Assembly: GCA_025716855.1 (NCBI GenBank)
Contig: JAIXMQ010000090.1
Coordinates: 21,838 to 85,837, forward strand
DNA length: 64,000 nucleotides
DNA from: Pilaira anomala
Lineage: Eukaryota > Mucoromycota > Mucoromycetes > Mucorales > Mucoraceae
Reading direction: 5' to 3'
Both the position numbers and the translations under genes were made by a program. Under the pieces are notes generated by a model. That model worked only from the letters and a program-made list of their open reading frames with translations. It made no database searches and was not told the DNA's origin. Each line of letters starts with the position of its first letter. Position 1 is the first letter of the stretch. Below are positions 1-11,240 of the stretch, piece after piece.

Positions 1-819
1 ATCAATATAATCGTTAAATTGGTGCTTAAATAAAACCTACTTGAGTTGGGTTTTGTCTTAGCAGATCATCTACTTGAGAATATCCAGACAGTTAAAGACT
101 TACTAAATAGAATTGTGTGATATTCACCTTTATGCTAGTCGTATTCGGTTTTTAAAAATTAGCTCATTGCGATTAACTTTTCCACCGAATTTATATAGGT
201 CTATTTTTATAAAAGGAAAACTTCATAGGTAATAGTACAATCGTTTTTCTAAAGCGAAATTATTACCATAAGAAATTTAAAAGCGATATCTATAAATATA
301 ACTGTAAGAGTATAAATAATGATAATATCCCAGAATAATAGTAAATCGCTCAGTCAAACCCAAATAAGTGTTACAAGGTACATAAAAAAAGAAAAAAGAA
401 AACTCTATTTCAATATTATGATGAATAACTAATATGATAGACAGATACTTTTATTCATAAATTTAATATGTACATGTTTTTTAAAGGTTTGTGTCACTTT
501 CTATTACTTCAAGAGGCCCGAGAAAAAAAAACATAGTTGATATTTCTTCCTCCAGAGTTAGACTTATTTTCATCAGCTGGACTATTTAAAACAAGAGATA
601 GAATATCGTTTAAATCATTCTCTTGTAATTATTTTTTTTTTAATATTACAGCAGTTGATATCATAAATTTTTGACAGATGAATAGAGAAAACTTTGTCTA
701 CCAATTTTTCAATTCATATATGCAACCTGCGGTACCAATCCAATCCATAGTTAAAGTTTCAGATACTTTACCACCATATGAACTAAGCCCGGAAACAATA
801 CAAGCATTTAACTTCAAAT
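1..819. other. Gene-poor left edge
   Basis: AT-rich DNA with many stops in all frames. A plus-strand frame stays open at about 678-932, but the same bases read more protein-like on the minus strand (see the C2H2 relic entry). I see no complete gene, RNA gene or repeat array here. Confidence 0.5.
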
Positions 820-2896
820 TCTTGGTTTATTCTTGTATTTTGGTACTGTCAGTTACTGAGGTACATTTCCATATATTTGAAGAGGGCAGCATTTCCAATA
901 ATATCAATTTTTTCTTGATCGTCAAACAATAATCCTTGTATACTGTGAAATATTATCTTGAAATCTAAATAAAAAAAAAAAGAGGGAAAAAGACTAGTAT
1001 GGTGAGACTTCTTATGATCTTTATTTAGTGAAAAAACAAGAGAGGGAACAAATAACTGCTTGAGTTATACTAAGATAATATCAGTTATGGACTGCTTGTA
1101 ATATTGACAAGCTATAATTGGTTAATTGTGCTTTTATTTATTTTATGAAAAGTAATAATCTCTTGCGAGAAACAGGTAAATACCACATACTGGTCAAGAT
1201 AGCTGAACTAGATGTGTTTTTTTTGCAAGTGCCACAATTTCATCAATTGCAACCCGATCAAGGGAGGCATGAGCACCATTTTTGCAAACTCGAATAGCAA
1301 CAAGTGTTCTGAAAATTAAGGGCCCAATTTTTTCTTGTGACAAATTGATCAAGGTTGGACCATTTTGAGAAGACAAGGTCCAGATACATAGCTGTTGGTT
1401 GTCAGAATGAACGGCTTGTAAATGGTATAAGTAGAAAGGCGATCAAACTTGCTTCGTAATTGTCTCAATTGGTATAAAATGGGCATCTGTTGACACTCGT
1501 TGAACGGTTTCATTTCTGAGCATTGGTTTGACAACATCAAGTGAGGCCTTATCCAAAAAACAGCCTCCTTGTCTTGTTCGTTGGAGTGAAGTGAGTTGTT
1601 GATGGCCCAAGGTTGACAGAATGAACGTCCACCAGGCGCATGCATGGTGTTATAAGGAAATTGTATGTTCGAGTTCCTATGATCTCAACTTTTTCCCGTC
1701 TTATGTGTCAATCAAACGAATAGAGAGGAATCCATAAAAACCAAGAAGTGTCTCTGGAAATGACGACTGATCAGCAGACAGTCGTTCGTAGTGAGCGTCA
1801 AGCAAAGGGTCTGGTTATTAGTTCCGATAACGAACGAGACCTTATTTTGCTAAATAGCCGGCAGGTCAACTTTTTTAGTTGATTAATTTATTTTATAAAT
1901 TTGGCTTCTTGGAGAGACTATCGCGAGAATAGGGTTCAACAACAGTGCTTAATAGAATCGGAATTCGTTTTTCAGCTAAAATGGCTCCTGTTAGCATTTG
2001 AGATCCACAGTATCGTAATTGGGGATACTCGAGCCAATCTTGACTGAGAATATTTGAATGTTCAAGAGTAACTTCTTCAAGATGAGTTGTGGAAAGCTTT
2101 TTTGCTGCTTGGTTGAAAGAAAAAAGAATATTAAAGTACCAGCTCTATTTAAGGCCGTTCGATTTAAGGCCGTTTTCTATTTAAGGCCACAATTTTCTGA
2201 AAATTTTGGGAATATTTAATTTTCCCAAGTCAGAAATAAGGCTATGACACGATTTAAGTCCACAGAAGTCTGGAGCAGGTACGGTAAACGATACACCTTT
2301 AAGCGGAACCAAAGATCATACCTTGTTGATTTGATATGCTTCGATTAGGGAATCATTGTTACAATAATCTTGAACACTCAGGGAACGCCAATCCTTGGAC
2401 CAAGGTCGGCAGCTGGTTCTTTGCATGCACCAGTCTGAGATGATTCTTGCAATAACATGGTTGCTGAGCGAGCAGAAGTTAAAAGATCATGCTGCTCGCT
2501 TCCACATTCATATATAATGGGCACCCATCTACCAAGTTTTACAACCATAAGTTTATCAGTTTTTTCTTGAGTTTCAGCTGTGATAGAATCACTTGAAGCA
2601 AGAGTAGTCTGTGAACGTGAAAGTAACTTATGTTTCTTAAGAAGTTTGGAAGATTTGCCGATGATTGAATCTTCTTCAGGTGGACTACTATGATGGATAA
2701 TTTCGCCTGGTGACATGCTAACTGAGACATCTTCCAAATCTTGCAATGAGTTTTCTAGTTCTGGGAGACTTGTGTCAGAGATGGTCATCTTCTTCAAACC
2801 GTGGCTGACCAAATGAGACTTGAATCCAGTTGTTGTTTTCAGGGATTTGTCACAAATATGACAAGTGAATGTCCCATGGATTCTCCTCACAGCCAA
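820..2896 (-). pseudogene. C2H2 zinc-finger protein gene, decayed or multi-exon
   Basis: The only open frame of useful size (2378-2896) starts with a classical C2H2 finger (Cys-x2-Cys-x12-His-x3-His, residues about 12-32) followed by a Ser/Glu-rich region. Downstream on the same strand protein-like stretches continue in changing frames: about 2305-2400 (ending ..EAYQINK, then GTATGA), about 1900-2125 (containing DWLEYPQLRYCGSQML), 1349-1645, 1194-1376 (containing GPLIFRTLVAIRVCKNGAHA) and about 840-1000 (containing LLFDDQEKIDIIGNAALFKY). The pieces do not join cleanly: the frame changes near 2400 without an obvious intron, and in-frame stops occur near 850. A MITE-like element lies between two of the pieces. 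It may be a real gene with introns I could not resolve, but an eroded gene or captured transposon protein is more likely. No specific function is assignable. Confidence 0.4.
2135..2286. mobile_element. Degenerate MITE, Tc1/mariner type, copy 1
   Basis: The left end repeats the motif TATTTAAGGCCGTTCGATTT and two further 'ATTTAAGGCC' units. The right end (AGCAGGTACGGTA) mirrors it imperfectly. The sequence is clearly the same family as the intact element at 20690-20789, with an internal insertion or divergence making it longer. It sits between coding-like pieces of the zinc-finger relic. No coding capacity. Confidence 0.65.
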
Positions 2897-3210
2897 AAGA
2901 CCTACGGATGCAAATGTTGCTCAATAAAACTTGCACAAACTAAATAAAAGACCATTTACTTTCGCCAACAGACACCTCATCAACAAGAGAATTATAGTTG
3001 TGGTCCTTCCACACTCCTTATTTAAGATTTTTCAATGAATTGTTTGAAATAGAAAGCAAGATAATAAAATAGGGGATTTCGCCAGTTTTGATTGTTTTTT
3101 CTTTCCACAATTTTTTTTTGCGAATTATGATTGGCTGATATTGCATTATATGTCATGCCTAACACAAATCCTTGCTGCCTTCGCTTCATTCAACCCATTC
3201 AACCGGTGCT

Positions 3211-3822
3211 GGGTAAAAGAGTAGTAAAAAAGGAGGTATTAAAATCACGGATCAATTTTATCCAACTAGCCACCAAAATACTTTACAGTTTTTTTCTAAG
3301 AAAAAACTAGTATAATACTTGTTTTTTTTAACAAAAAAACAGGTAGGTAACTTGTTCTTTTTTTCACTTGTAATTTGGACAAAAAAAGAAAAAAGGATCA
3401 TTTCTATTTGAGATTAATTAGACAAAATGAATCCTTTATCTTTTGATAAAATTATTAGACTTACTGTTGATAACAATATGTAGTTTTATGCAGGACTTTT
3501 TTTTCTTTCTTGGAACAATCTCTTCTTTAGATAAGGAGTGTGACAAAAGAAGAGATTAAAAATGGAGCGGTAAGAAAGAAATATATGTAAAAAGAAGAAA
3601 GTAAAAGAAAAGAACAAAATAAAAAAAAAGATGATTTATAATGAAAAAAAACCCCTGTTTGTCTGGCGTATGTGAAAAAAAACCTGCCTGTATGCCATAT
3701 GTAATGGTGTATTTCATGCAAAAGTTATAAAAAACCTTATTCACGTGACGATGTGCCTGGTTATACTTTTTATAAATCCGGATAAAAGTCATCCGTGATT
3801 TTACTACTACTCTTTTCCCCGA
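3211..3822. repeat. Imperfect inverted-repeat pair, MITE-like
   Basis: Left arm (about 3211-3264) contains AAAAGAGTAGTA, then TTAAAATCACGGAT and TTTTATCC. The right arm (about 3775-3822) carries the same three blocks in reverse complement. The left arm has about 10 extra bases between the first two blocks. The arms enclose about 510 bp with no good coding frame. Both arms are also bordered by ATTCAACCCATTCAACC. This fits terminal inverted repeats of a non-autonomous element or two opposed copies of one repeat. Confidence 0.5.
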
Positions 3823-3825
3823 CTT

Positions 3826-3917
3826 CCATTCAACCCATTCAACCACTCATTCAACCTCTTTTCAACCTCTTTTCAACCTCTTTTCAACCCATTCACTCAA
3901 CCCATTCAACCCATTCA
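3826..3917. repeat. Short tandem repeat (TTCAACC units)
   Basis: About ten degenerate units of ATTCAACCC and TTTTCAACCTC type in tandem. Two further units occur at 3188-3205 in the same orientation, next to the left inverted-repeat arm. Confidence 0.7.
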
Positions 3918-3924
3918 TGGAATG

Positions 3925-4055
3925 CTGATTGAAAATTTGCAAATGCTCAACCGAAACTTTCAATAGCCCTCAAAGTGAGGCTTCCACATCCTTCAAAACT
4001 CTCCAAAACTGCTCGATAGGGTTGAGCTCAGGGGGAATAAGGTGGGTTTCCCCGT
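3925..4055 (-). mobile_element. Tc1/mariner transposase C-terminal relic, frameshifted
   Basis: On the minus strand one frame reads PPYSP (about 4030-4045) and, after a shift of one base, the next frame reads PELNPIEQFWRVLKD (about 3985-4031). Together these are the hallmark 'PPYSPxLNPIExxW' block around the third acidic catalytic residue of Tc1-like DDE transposases. A run of Gs on the plus strand (4030-4034) has one base too many, which breaks the frame, and a stop follows about nine codons later. Only this tail survives. It abuts the TTCAACC repeat. Confidence 0.7.
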
Positions 4056-4960
4056 TCAAAATTGCTATTCATTTTTATTTTGTTTTTTATATTCTTCTAT
4101 TCATTATAGATACCAGCTCACAGATATAAATACAGCGTCAGCGTTTTTATCTGTTCAATGAACATATGTTATTCGTATTTTCTTTTAATAAAACTATATT
4201 CTATCTCTCTCTGTTGTTGTTCTACTGTAATAATAACCTTTTATTTTCTTTTGTAATCCAAAGGTATTTATTATTGTTCAATTCGGATAAGATATTACCA
4301 CATTTAATTTCTCAATGCTAATTTAACTTTTATATTGTCCTTTTAAAGTTATCTTACCATTACACTGTTCTTTACATTTTGTGGAGATGTCGTCCAATTT
4401 GTAAGTGAAATGATGGGTGTTGGTGTTCAGGAGTCTTGAATTTTACATAAATAAATAAGAACCTTTTGCAATTTATTTGACCAGAAGTTGGTCAAAGTAT
4501 TTGTAATGATAATTGGTTAATTTATTTTCGCAGACTTGGTCAAATTAGCTTCAAATATCTGACCCAAATAAGTCTCCTTTTTATGAGCAATTTAGTCTAG
4601 CACAAGTGGGGCAGTGTTTTCAAAAATTCGATAAATCGAGAGTAGTAGAAGCACACTGAATGCTAAATTGAATAACAATTTGCGTACTAAAAAAAGAAAC
4701 CTCCCTAATTATTATTTTTTTTTTTTTTTGTACAAGTGTATAAATATATTCTGCGCTTTACTTTTCTGGGAAATTCACCTTTTGCCGAGAAATGGTTAAT
4801 TCGTCCAAATGCTTGCTTTGAAAAAAAAAACACACTAAAAAAAAAAAAATAGATTAAATCACAGCGGAATGATGAGACAGACAACAACAAATATATAAAT
4901 AGTCTTTTTTTAAACTTACATATTTCTTTTTTGTCTTTTCTTTTTTTTTTTTTTTTTGTT

Positions 4961-5800
4961 ATGAAGACCTTTTTTTATATATACCTTTTCACATTAATAA
5001 TGACTGTAAACGCAAATATACTTTATAGACAAACTTCAGAAACAACCAGCTCAGATTTCAAAAACTTCAATAAAGGAAAAAAGAATCGAGTAGGTGGAGA
5101 GACAATTCAACAAGTCAACGGAGGACTTCAGATACATAAACCAGCCAACAGTGAAAGAGCCGAAGTCCGTGGTCTTAAAAAACTACCAACGTTCCAAAAG
5201 GGCAAGAAATACTATTTTTCTTGGGACTTCATGCTTAGTTCAACCGCCACAAACAATGCCATCTTTCAATGGAAAGCTTATGGAAGTCCTATCACACAGA
5301 ACTTTCCTATCGTCATTAAACTCGTCGGTGGTGTACTCAATGTCATCCAATTTCAAGACCCAAATTCTGGTAAGAGAAGAGAAAACTTTTTGTTCAAAAA
5401 AAGGATAGACGCCAATCAATGGTATTCTCATATGTTGGCCATTTACGTCTCGGATGAAAACGAAGGAGGAACTGTAGAGTATTGGTTTGATGGCTTTCAA
5501 CAGGATCTCATAACACATGGAAAAGATTCCAAAAAAGTTTGGCCTTGTAGAACATTTGATGGAAATTTAGTAGATCCTAAATTTGGTATTTATGGCGCAT
5601 ATGGTGTGGACGTAGACAGTAGCTTTAGAAATCTGGTCATAGGCGAAACTCTTGAAGATATGAATTACGATAAAGGTCCAAGTTCTGCTGCTGCTGCAGG
5701 TAAAACCGGACCAGCTACTACTTTATTTTTAACAATGACAGTATTAACTCTGTTATTAATAAGCGGAGTGGTCGATATTAGAGGAGCAACAATAGGGTAA
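4961..5800 (+). CDS. Secreted polysaccharide-lyase-like protein (PL20/heparin-lyase-like jelly roll)
   Basis: A single-exon gene of 279 aa. The start chosen is the first ATG after a T-rich leader. It gives a typical signal peptide (MKTFFYIYLFTLIMTVNA). The body has beta-sandwich features seen in fungal glucuronan-lyase and related lyase families: an aromatic strand YYFSWDFML, then a run of alternating polar and hydrophobic strands around AIFQWK, and near the end a KFGIYGAYG motif. Lyases of this fold cut uronic-acid polymers; Mucoromycota walls contain glucuronans, so remodelling of its own wall or feeding on another's are both possible. The C-terminus is Ala/Ser-rich (about residues 238-248), then a hydrophobic segment of about 20 residues and a short tail, suggesting a GPI anchor or membrane tether. 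Catalytic residues cannot be named with confidence from one sequence. Confidence 0.7.
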   Translation: MKTFFYIYLFTLIMTVNANILYRQTSETTSSDFKNFNKGKKNRVGGETIQQVNGGLQIHKPANSERAEVRGLKKLPTFQKGKKYYFSWDFMLSSTATNNAIFQWKAYGSPITQNFPIVIKLVGGVLNVIQFQDPNSGKRRENFLFKKRIDANQWYSHMLAIYVSDENEGGTVEYWFDGFQQDLITHGKDSKKVWPCRTFDGNLVDPKFGIYGAYGVDVDSSFRNLVIGETLEDMNYDKGPSSAAAAGKTGPATTLFLTMTVLTLLLISGVVDIRGATIG

Positions 5801-7829
5801 AAATAGTTTTTATTTGTATAATCAGGGAAAAAAAAAATGTACAGAAAACGGACGTAAGCTCCTTCTTTTTTTTGGACTAAAAGAATATTAAGAATATCAT
5901 TTTTGGTCATTCATTATATACCTCTAAATAGTTGCTTTTAGGGCACCTTTTAAGCTTAACTTATTCATCATGAGTGTGCCCTAAGAGCACCCGTAGCAGT
6001 TACTATTACATTTCGTACTATTATGTTGAAAAATAAAAATAAAAAATTCTACTATATAATAATCACCTGCTATACATTTTTCTATTTAATATATATTTTT
6101 TTTTTGAAACATTTTCCTTTTCTCTTTACATTTGTTTTCTAATATAAAATGACCAACTCAACAGCATCACTGTAAAGAGAACATTGAGCTTACACATCCT
6201 ACAGTAGTTGCAATTGATGCAAGTATATTGTATGGTCATAAAGTCAAGAATTAGCATCATCTTCAAATAACTAGACGTTTAAGCGTGTATGAAACTCTCA
6301 TCATGTTTTGCATAATTAATAAGCATTTTCGAAGTCGCTGTCACGTTGATTAAAGATTCGTTTAATATTGATTGTTGCACAAAAGTGTATGATATACTAC
6401 ATGATTTAACATTAAAAATAAACTCTGAAAGCATGATGTTACTGTAAGACCATCTTATGTTCAAAAGTTAAAACCAAACCTTGCAACCTTCCCAAATGAG
6501 AGAAAAGAACAATTTATTTATTTATGTCAAGTGTTCAATGACTGCTACACAACAATGTCAGAAAAATACGAGTCGTTTCTTTTTCCTATCTTTTAGATAA
6601 ACCACACACAGATTATCTTGGAAAGAGTAAATTATGTCTTTCCAACTTATTTCAATTTTGCGGTTGGTCATTGCTGGTTTTTTTTTTAAAAAAAAAATCT
6701 TCATCACTTGTTTTCAGAACTCTTCGACATTCTTCGTGGCTTTTTTTTTATGGTATCTGGGTAACATAGCTTGATTCACAAGCTGTTTGTCTTGCAGCAC
6801 AAATATGGTGGTTCGGTCAACGAGATGTATTCAAAGTATGATTGATCAGTTTAGATGATTAGGTAATATGTATATGAAGAAAGAGTGTGAGATACAAAAA
6901 AAAAATGACTTTTGAAATTAATAACTATTACGAAACATGCGAGGCAAGACGACAACAATTTTATACTTGAAAGATGGCCGTTCTAGTTACTTTTTTACCC
7001 GCCAAAAATATCAATGTTTCTGGGATCTTAAAAACACATGATAGCATGGAGATGGTAATTATGTTTTTTTTTTTTTTTTAAAAAAAAAAAATAAACGCTT
7101 TATTCAAATGTTTTATGAAAGTACTGCAGTTAAAAGTAGATTAAATGAAGAAGAAAGGGAGCACATGAATCACTTGATAATAGCACACTCCTTCACAAAC
7201 AACACAATAGTTAACCAATTTATTCCTAAATAAACCAAGAAAAAAAAAAAAGAAAAGCAGGTCATGTACCTTCTTGGCCCTTTTTCTCTTCCTTTGCCAC
7301 TTGATAAGAAGTATCCTTTGAATTCACTCCCTGTACATAAAACAGTTTTTTTGCAACAGATACATATTATTCTCAACAGTTTTTAATGAAAAAGAATAAG
7401 CGATATATATAAATTTTTATTTTTGTTTTGTACAAACAACGTAAAAAAAAAAAAAATAATAATAACAGTAAGAAGCGACTAGTGAATCAGAATGACTAAA
7501 TAATGAAACCATAATAAAATGGTTCAAACATTTACTAGCCACATAAGACGTTACTATAATTAGTCTTTTTCCGATTACGTTGGACAAAATAAAAACAAAA
7601 AAAAGAGGTATATTGTAATATGGACAGCCAAAGAAAAACTAAAGAAAGAAAGAAAAAAAAAAAAAAGAGAACTAGTAACTATATGGGTTACTATGACAAT
7701 TTACCTTTTTTTTTTTTTGTATGTTGGTAGAGAGAGGGTATGTAGATTATATGTATATATAATTTTTTTTTGGGGTTGTGTTGATTTGTTTTATAATTTT
7801 TTTGGTGACTAAAACATATAAGGTGTGTG

Positions 7830-7867
<38 letters not shown>

Positions 7868-8078
7868 AAATGATATAAAGAGTAAGAATAAGTAATGAAA
7901 AAGAAGCAATGAAAAAGAAGTAATGAAAAAGAAGTAGTGAAAAAAGAATAGAAAGTTAAAAATGTTGTTTTTTTTGGGGGGAGGAAAGTATTAATAAAAA
8001 AAAAAAAAAAAAGAAAAAAAAATCAGAGACCTTTTGGTGGTACCCGAAAATGATTGTTGTTAGTTAATTGTTGTCGTT
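5801..8078. other. Intergenic region, 2.3 kb
   Basis: No supported gene. An inverted repeat with near-identical arms (GCTTTTAGGGCAC and the complement of GTGCCCTAAGAGC) lies at about 5936-5988, 140 bases after the lyase-like stop. A (GT)n plus 29-base A tract lies at about 7822-7865. The remainder is AT-rich; open frames here are short, low-complexity and lack family resemblance. Confidence 0.5.
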
Positions 8079-9227
8079 TCAATAATTGAAGTTTCTCCAG
8101 GAAATAGGTCTTGCAGTAGAGAAATTAGAATAAGAATAATCTTGGCAACGATTCAAGCTATAAGCAAGTGGATCCCATGATGATTGGGAGAGATTGGTGA
8201 TGGGATTGTATCCGTAACCAACAGGTGGTTGCATAACGTACGGTAATTGGACCGGAGGAGAAGGAAGACTAGGTATGTACTGTTGTTGCTGTTGTAAAAA
8301 GTGCTGATATCTGTTATGAGAGTTTTCAATTTGTAATTTAATAGCATCTTCATATTGATTAAATTGATATAATCCAAGTGTTTGTAAAGTTAGTAACACA
8401 AGTTGTTGTCTTTGTCTACTATTAATATCATAAACTGAAAGTTGAGATCTTTCACGACATAATTCTAATAATCCTTTCCAGTTATCATAATCATCTTTTC
8501 GTACAAATAAGTTATATTCTAATGCTTCCAAGAACTCTGCTTCCATTATATTTAGATCGCGTACTTTCATACCACTTACATCTGACCACGTTTTGTTTGT
8601 GAATGTGTTGTCATCCAAGAATTTATTTGCTAATAAACAGATGAATATAAGTATACTACTTGGCAACAATTTAAATAAAAAGAAAAGTCTTACTTACCCA
8701 GCATTAAGGCTACAATAAATAATCGATATTCTGACCCTTCAGCACCTTCAATAGATGGATTGGATTGTAATAGAATTGCGATATATTTAAGTGATAAATA
8801 TACAGCTGATTCCTGTAACTGAGTTGCAGTAAGAACCTAAATAAATAAATAAAAGGATGAGTCATTATTTCATCATAAATGTAAATATATATATAATTAC
8901 CTGATAACAGAACTTTTTGAATGCAGGGCTAGCAGTATACGAGAGGGAGTGATCACCACCACCACTACCACCACTACCACCACCAAGAGGAGAATAATGA
9001 TTCGCTCTACTCGAAGGTTTTCTAGACTGCCACAAGAGATACGCCATTTCAGTATTAGCAAATGATCGTTCAGACGCCATAGCCTTCCGGGCATGCCACA
9101 TTAAGTAAACCATAGAAGAAGCAAACTCTGATAGTTGAGAAATATTAAAATTTCCTGTACTGAAAGTTGGTTCGCTTGTTGTTGTTGTTGTTGTTGTTGT
9201 TGTCGAATACAACTGTGTTGGCAACAT
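8079..9227 (-). CDS. Pho80/Clg1-type cyclin
   Basis: Exons 8901-9227, 8698-8836 and 8079-8629 (two introns of 64 and 68 bp) join in frame to 338 aa. The N-terminus has a poly-Thr run (TTG/CAA microsatellite at about 9176-9202), then Ala/Gly/Ser-rich sequence. The cyclin box (about residues 100-210) contains ESAVYLSLKYI, the family core LMLANKFLDDNTFTNKTWSDVSG and LNIMEAEFLEALEYNLFV, matching the Pho80-like cyclin domain. The C-terminus is Gln/Pro/Tyr-rich without a recognisable domain. Such cyclins bind a Pho85/Cdk5-type kinase and control phosphate response, polarity or glycogen metabolism; the Clg1-like branch is the best guess because of the long Pro/Gln tail. The second join creates the conserved LANKFLDD motif across the exon border, which strongly supports the splice sites. 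Confidence 0.85.
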
Positions 9228-9729
9228 GATATTAAACTTATGAGATATAAACTAAATGCTCTTTTCTTTTTTTCTCTCTCTCTCTCTTTTTCTCTCTTTT
9301 TTTTTTTTCTTCTTCCTCCAGAAGTTGATATATAATTAATATAAAAAAAAAAAAAAAAAAAAAAAAAAAGGTTAAATAAAATTAAAAAAAAAAAGGTTCT
9401 CTTTTTTTTTAATATGAATTAAACTTGTGTGTGTAGTGTGGAGGGTTGTGGGGGTTCTATTTCTTTTTTCTCTTTTAATATGTAAAAAAAAAAAAGAAGA
9501 AAAGAAAGGGATCTCTAATTAATTAAACGTAATTTAAAAATAAAAAGAATAATGCTATTCTTTAATCTTGTATAAATGGGCGAGTTTTATACAAGAAAAA
9601 AAAGAAAAGGTAAAAAAGGAACCAAGGTACTAAACAAATTGCTGTGAACCCTTTTTAAAGAAGAAAGAAAAAATTTTATGGTGTCACGTGATAGAGAGAT
9701 ATATGTACATTTAAAAGCCCCTTTTTCTG
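9228..9729. other. Intergenic, 0.5 kb
   Basis: Promoter/terminator space between two minus-strand genes. It contains CT-rich and T-rich tracts immediately upstream of the cyclin start and an A tract of about 30 at 9340-9369. No gene. Confidence 0.6.
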
Positions 9730-10705
9730 TCATGTTGGTACAGTAGGAAATGAATGTAATTCAGAAAATGTACTGTCAGGCGATCTATTATGACTATAAC
9801 ACCACTCCTACAAAAAAAAATTAATAAATAATAATAGTAATCATAACTATACTAATACCTTCTGTAGATCAGTTACTTGTAATTCCATTTTTTCAAAATC
9901 ATTTTCTAATTGCTTTACTATATCATCTTTTACTTGTAATTCATATTTCAAAGTTTCATTATCTTCTTCTTTATCTTTTAATAGCTGATATAGTGCATCC
10001 CTATCATTTATTAAAATATCCATTCCTTCTCTCAATTGATTGTTTTCTTGTTCTAATTGAGTGGCCATTGTACCTGCCGGAATATGTGATTTCACAATTG
10101 GTCTACAAGCATGTTCCACTGACTTATCTATCTCTGTTGGTTTATCGGTAAAGCAACACGTTTCTTTGCAATTGGATTTTCCTGCCAATTGTTTATATAA
10201 TAAATGAATCACTTGTACCAAATATTCATATTCAGGTCCCACTTCTTTCATTTTCTTGATTCGTTCTGTTTTTAATTGATTTAGTTCTTGCTATTTATAT
10301 AGTTAGTAACTAAAAATTTATATATATATGTATACTATATACACTCACAGATTGTATATCGTAGTCATCTTTTAGTAATCGATTAGAGCGTTGTAATCGA
10401 ATATTTTGTTCAACTGACATCTTTAAGGCCTGCTCAAGTTCAATTGTCTTTTCTTGTACAATCTTATCACAATCCAGCTTTAAGTTTCGATTGGCCCTTA
10501 ATAATCGGGCGTTCGATAAAGATAATTGTTCAATTTGATTATAGAGTTGCTTTAGTCGTGTCTCTCCGTCTCCTACTTGAATTTTTCTTTGTGAACCTGA
10601 CTCGAAAGAACTAAAGGAATCGTGGTGTTGTAATGTATAATTGCTTATTTCATGGTACGCTAAATGATCATCTTTGATGGACAATGGCATATTACAAATA
10701 CTCAT
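9730..10705 (-). CDS. Coiled-coil protein of unknown function
   Basis: Exons 10349-10705, 9859-10290 and 9730-9807 join in phase 0 to 288 aa. From about residue 50 to 120 and 195 to 262 the sequence is rich in Leu/Glu/Lys/Gln heptads (for example LKQLYNQIEQLSLSNARLL), so two coiled coils are likely, separated by a Cys/Lys-containing linker with GKSNCKETCCF. The last exon encodes 25 residues rich in Ser and His. The donors GTGAGT and GTATTA are acceptable. No family is recognised. It is divergent from the Rho GEF gene and shares a 535-bp upstream region with it. A structural role at the cytoskeleton or spindle pole would fit the composition but is only a guess. Confidence 0.65.
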
Positions 10706-10720
10706 AAAAAAGAAGTGAAT

Positions 10721-10755
<35 letters not shown>

Positions 10756-11240
10756 GACAGAGAGAGAATAAATAAAAATGAGGAGTAAAGAAAAAAAAAA
10801 AGGTTCAATTAGATTATTATAGTGGTCTATCTATTTCGGAAAATCAATTAAAGATATTAATGCTTTTTTTTTTAAAGATTTTTCAGCATTTGTCCCTTTC
10901 TTTATCCTCCTATTTATTCTTTATGTTTTTCATATATTAATTTTTAGCCCCCCATTTATCATACAGTTGTTGTTGTCCATAATATATATTTTTCAGTTAC
11001 CGTGACAACAACTGGAACTTCAAAATATAAACTTGTAACTATGTAAAAAAAAAAAAAAAAAAAAAAATATCTAGTAAGTGTGACAGAAATTATCTTGTGA
11101 TGTATTTGAAAAAAACAAAAAACAAACATACACAGTGTTCCTTATTCGTATTTCTTTTTTTTTTGTTTTTACCTTTCTTCTTTTTGCTTTATTTCTTTAT
11201 CTTTTTTTTTTTTTTTTTTTTTTTTTCATAAATTAAAAAA
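10706..11240. promoter_or_regulatory. Shared divergent upstream region
   Basis: Lies between the starts of the coiled-coil gene (minus) and the Rho GEF gene (plus). It holds a GAAA/GA microsatellite (about 10722-10768) and long A and T tracts (about 11044-11067 and 11203-11226), typical of nucleosome-poor fungal promoters. No coding frame. Confidence 0.5.

Larger units (their letters stand above)
2897..4960. other. Intergenic region with transposon relics
   Basis: This stretch holds an inverted-repeat pair, a short tandem repeat and a frameshifted Tc1 transposase tail (separate entries). The rest is AT-rich with several poly-A/T tracts. The last 30 bases before 4961 are a T-rich leader of the lyase-like gene. 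No further gene is supportable. Confidence 0.5.
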
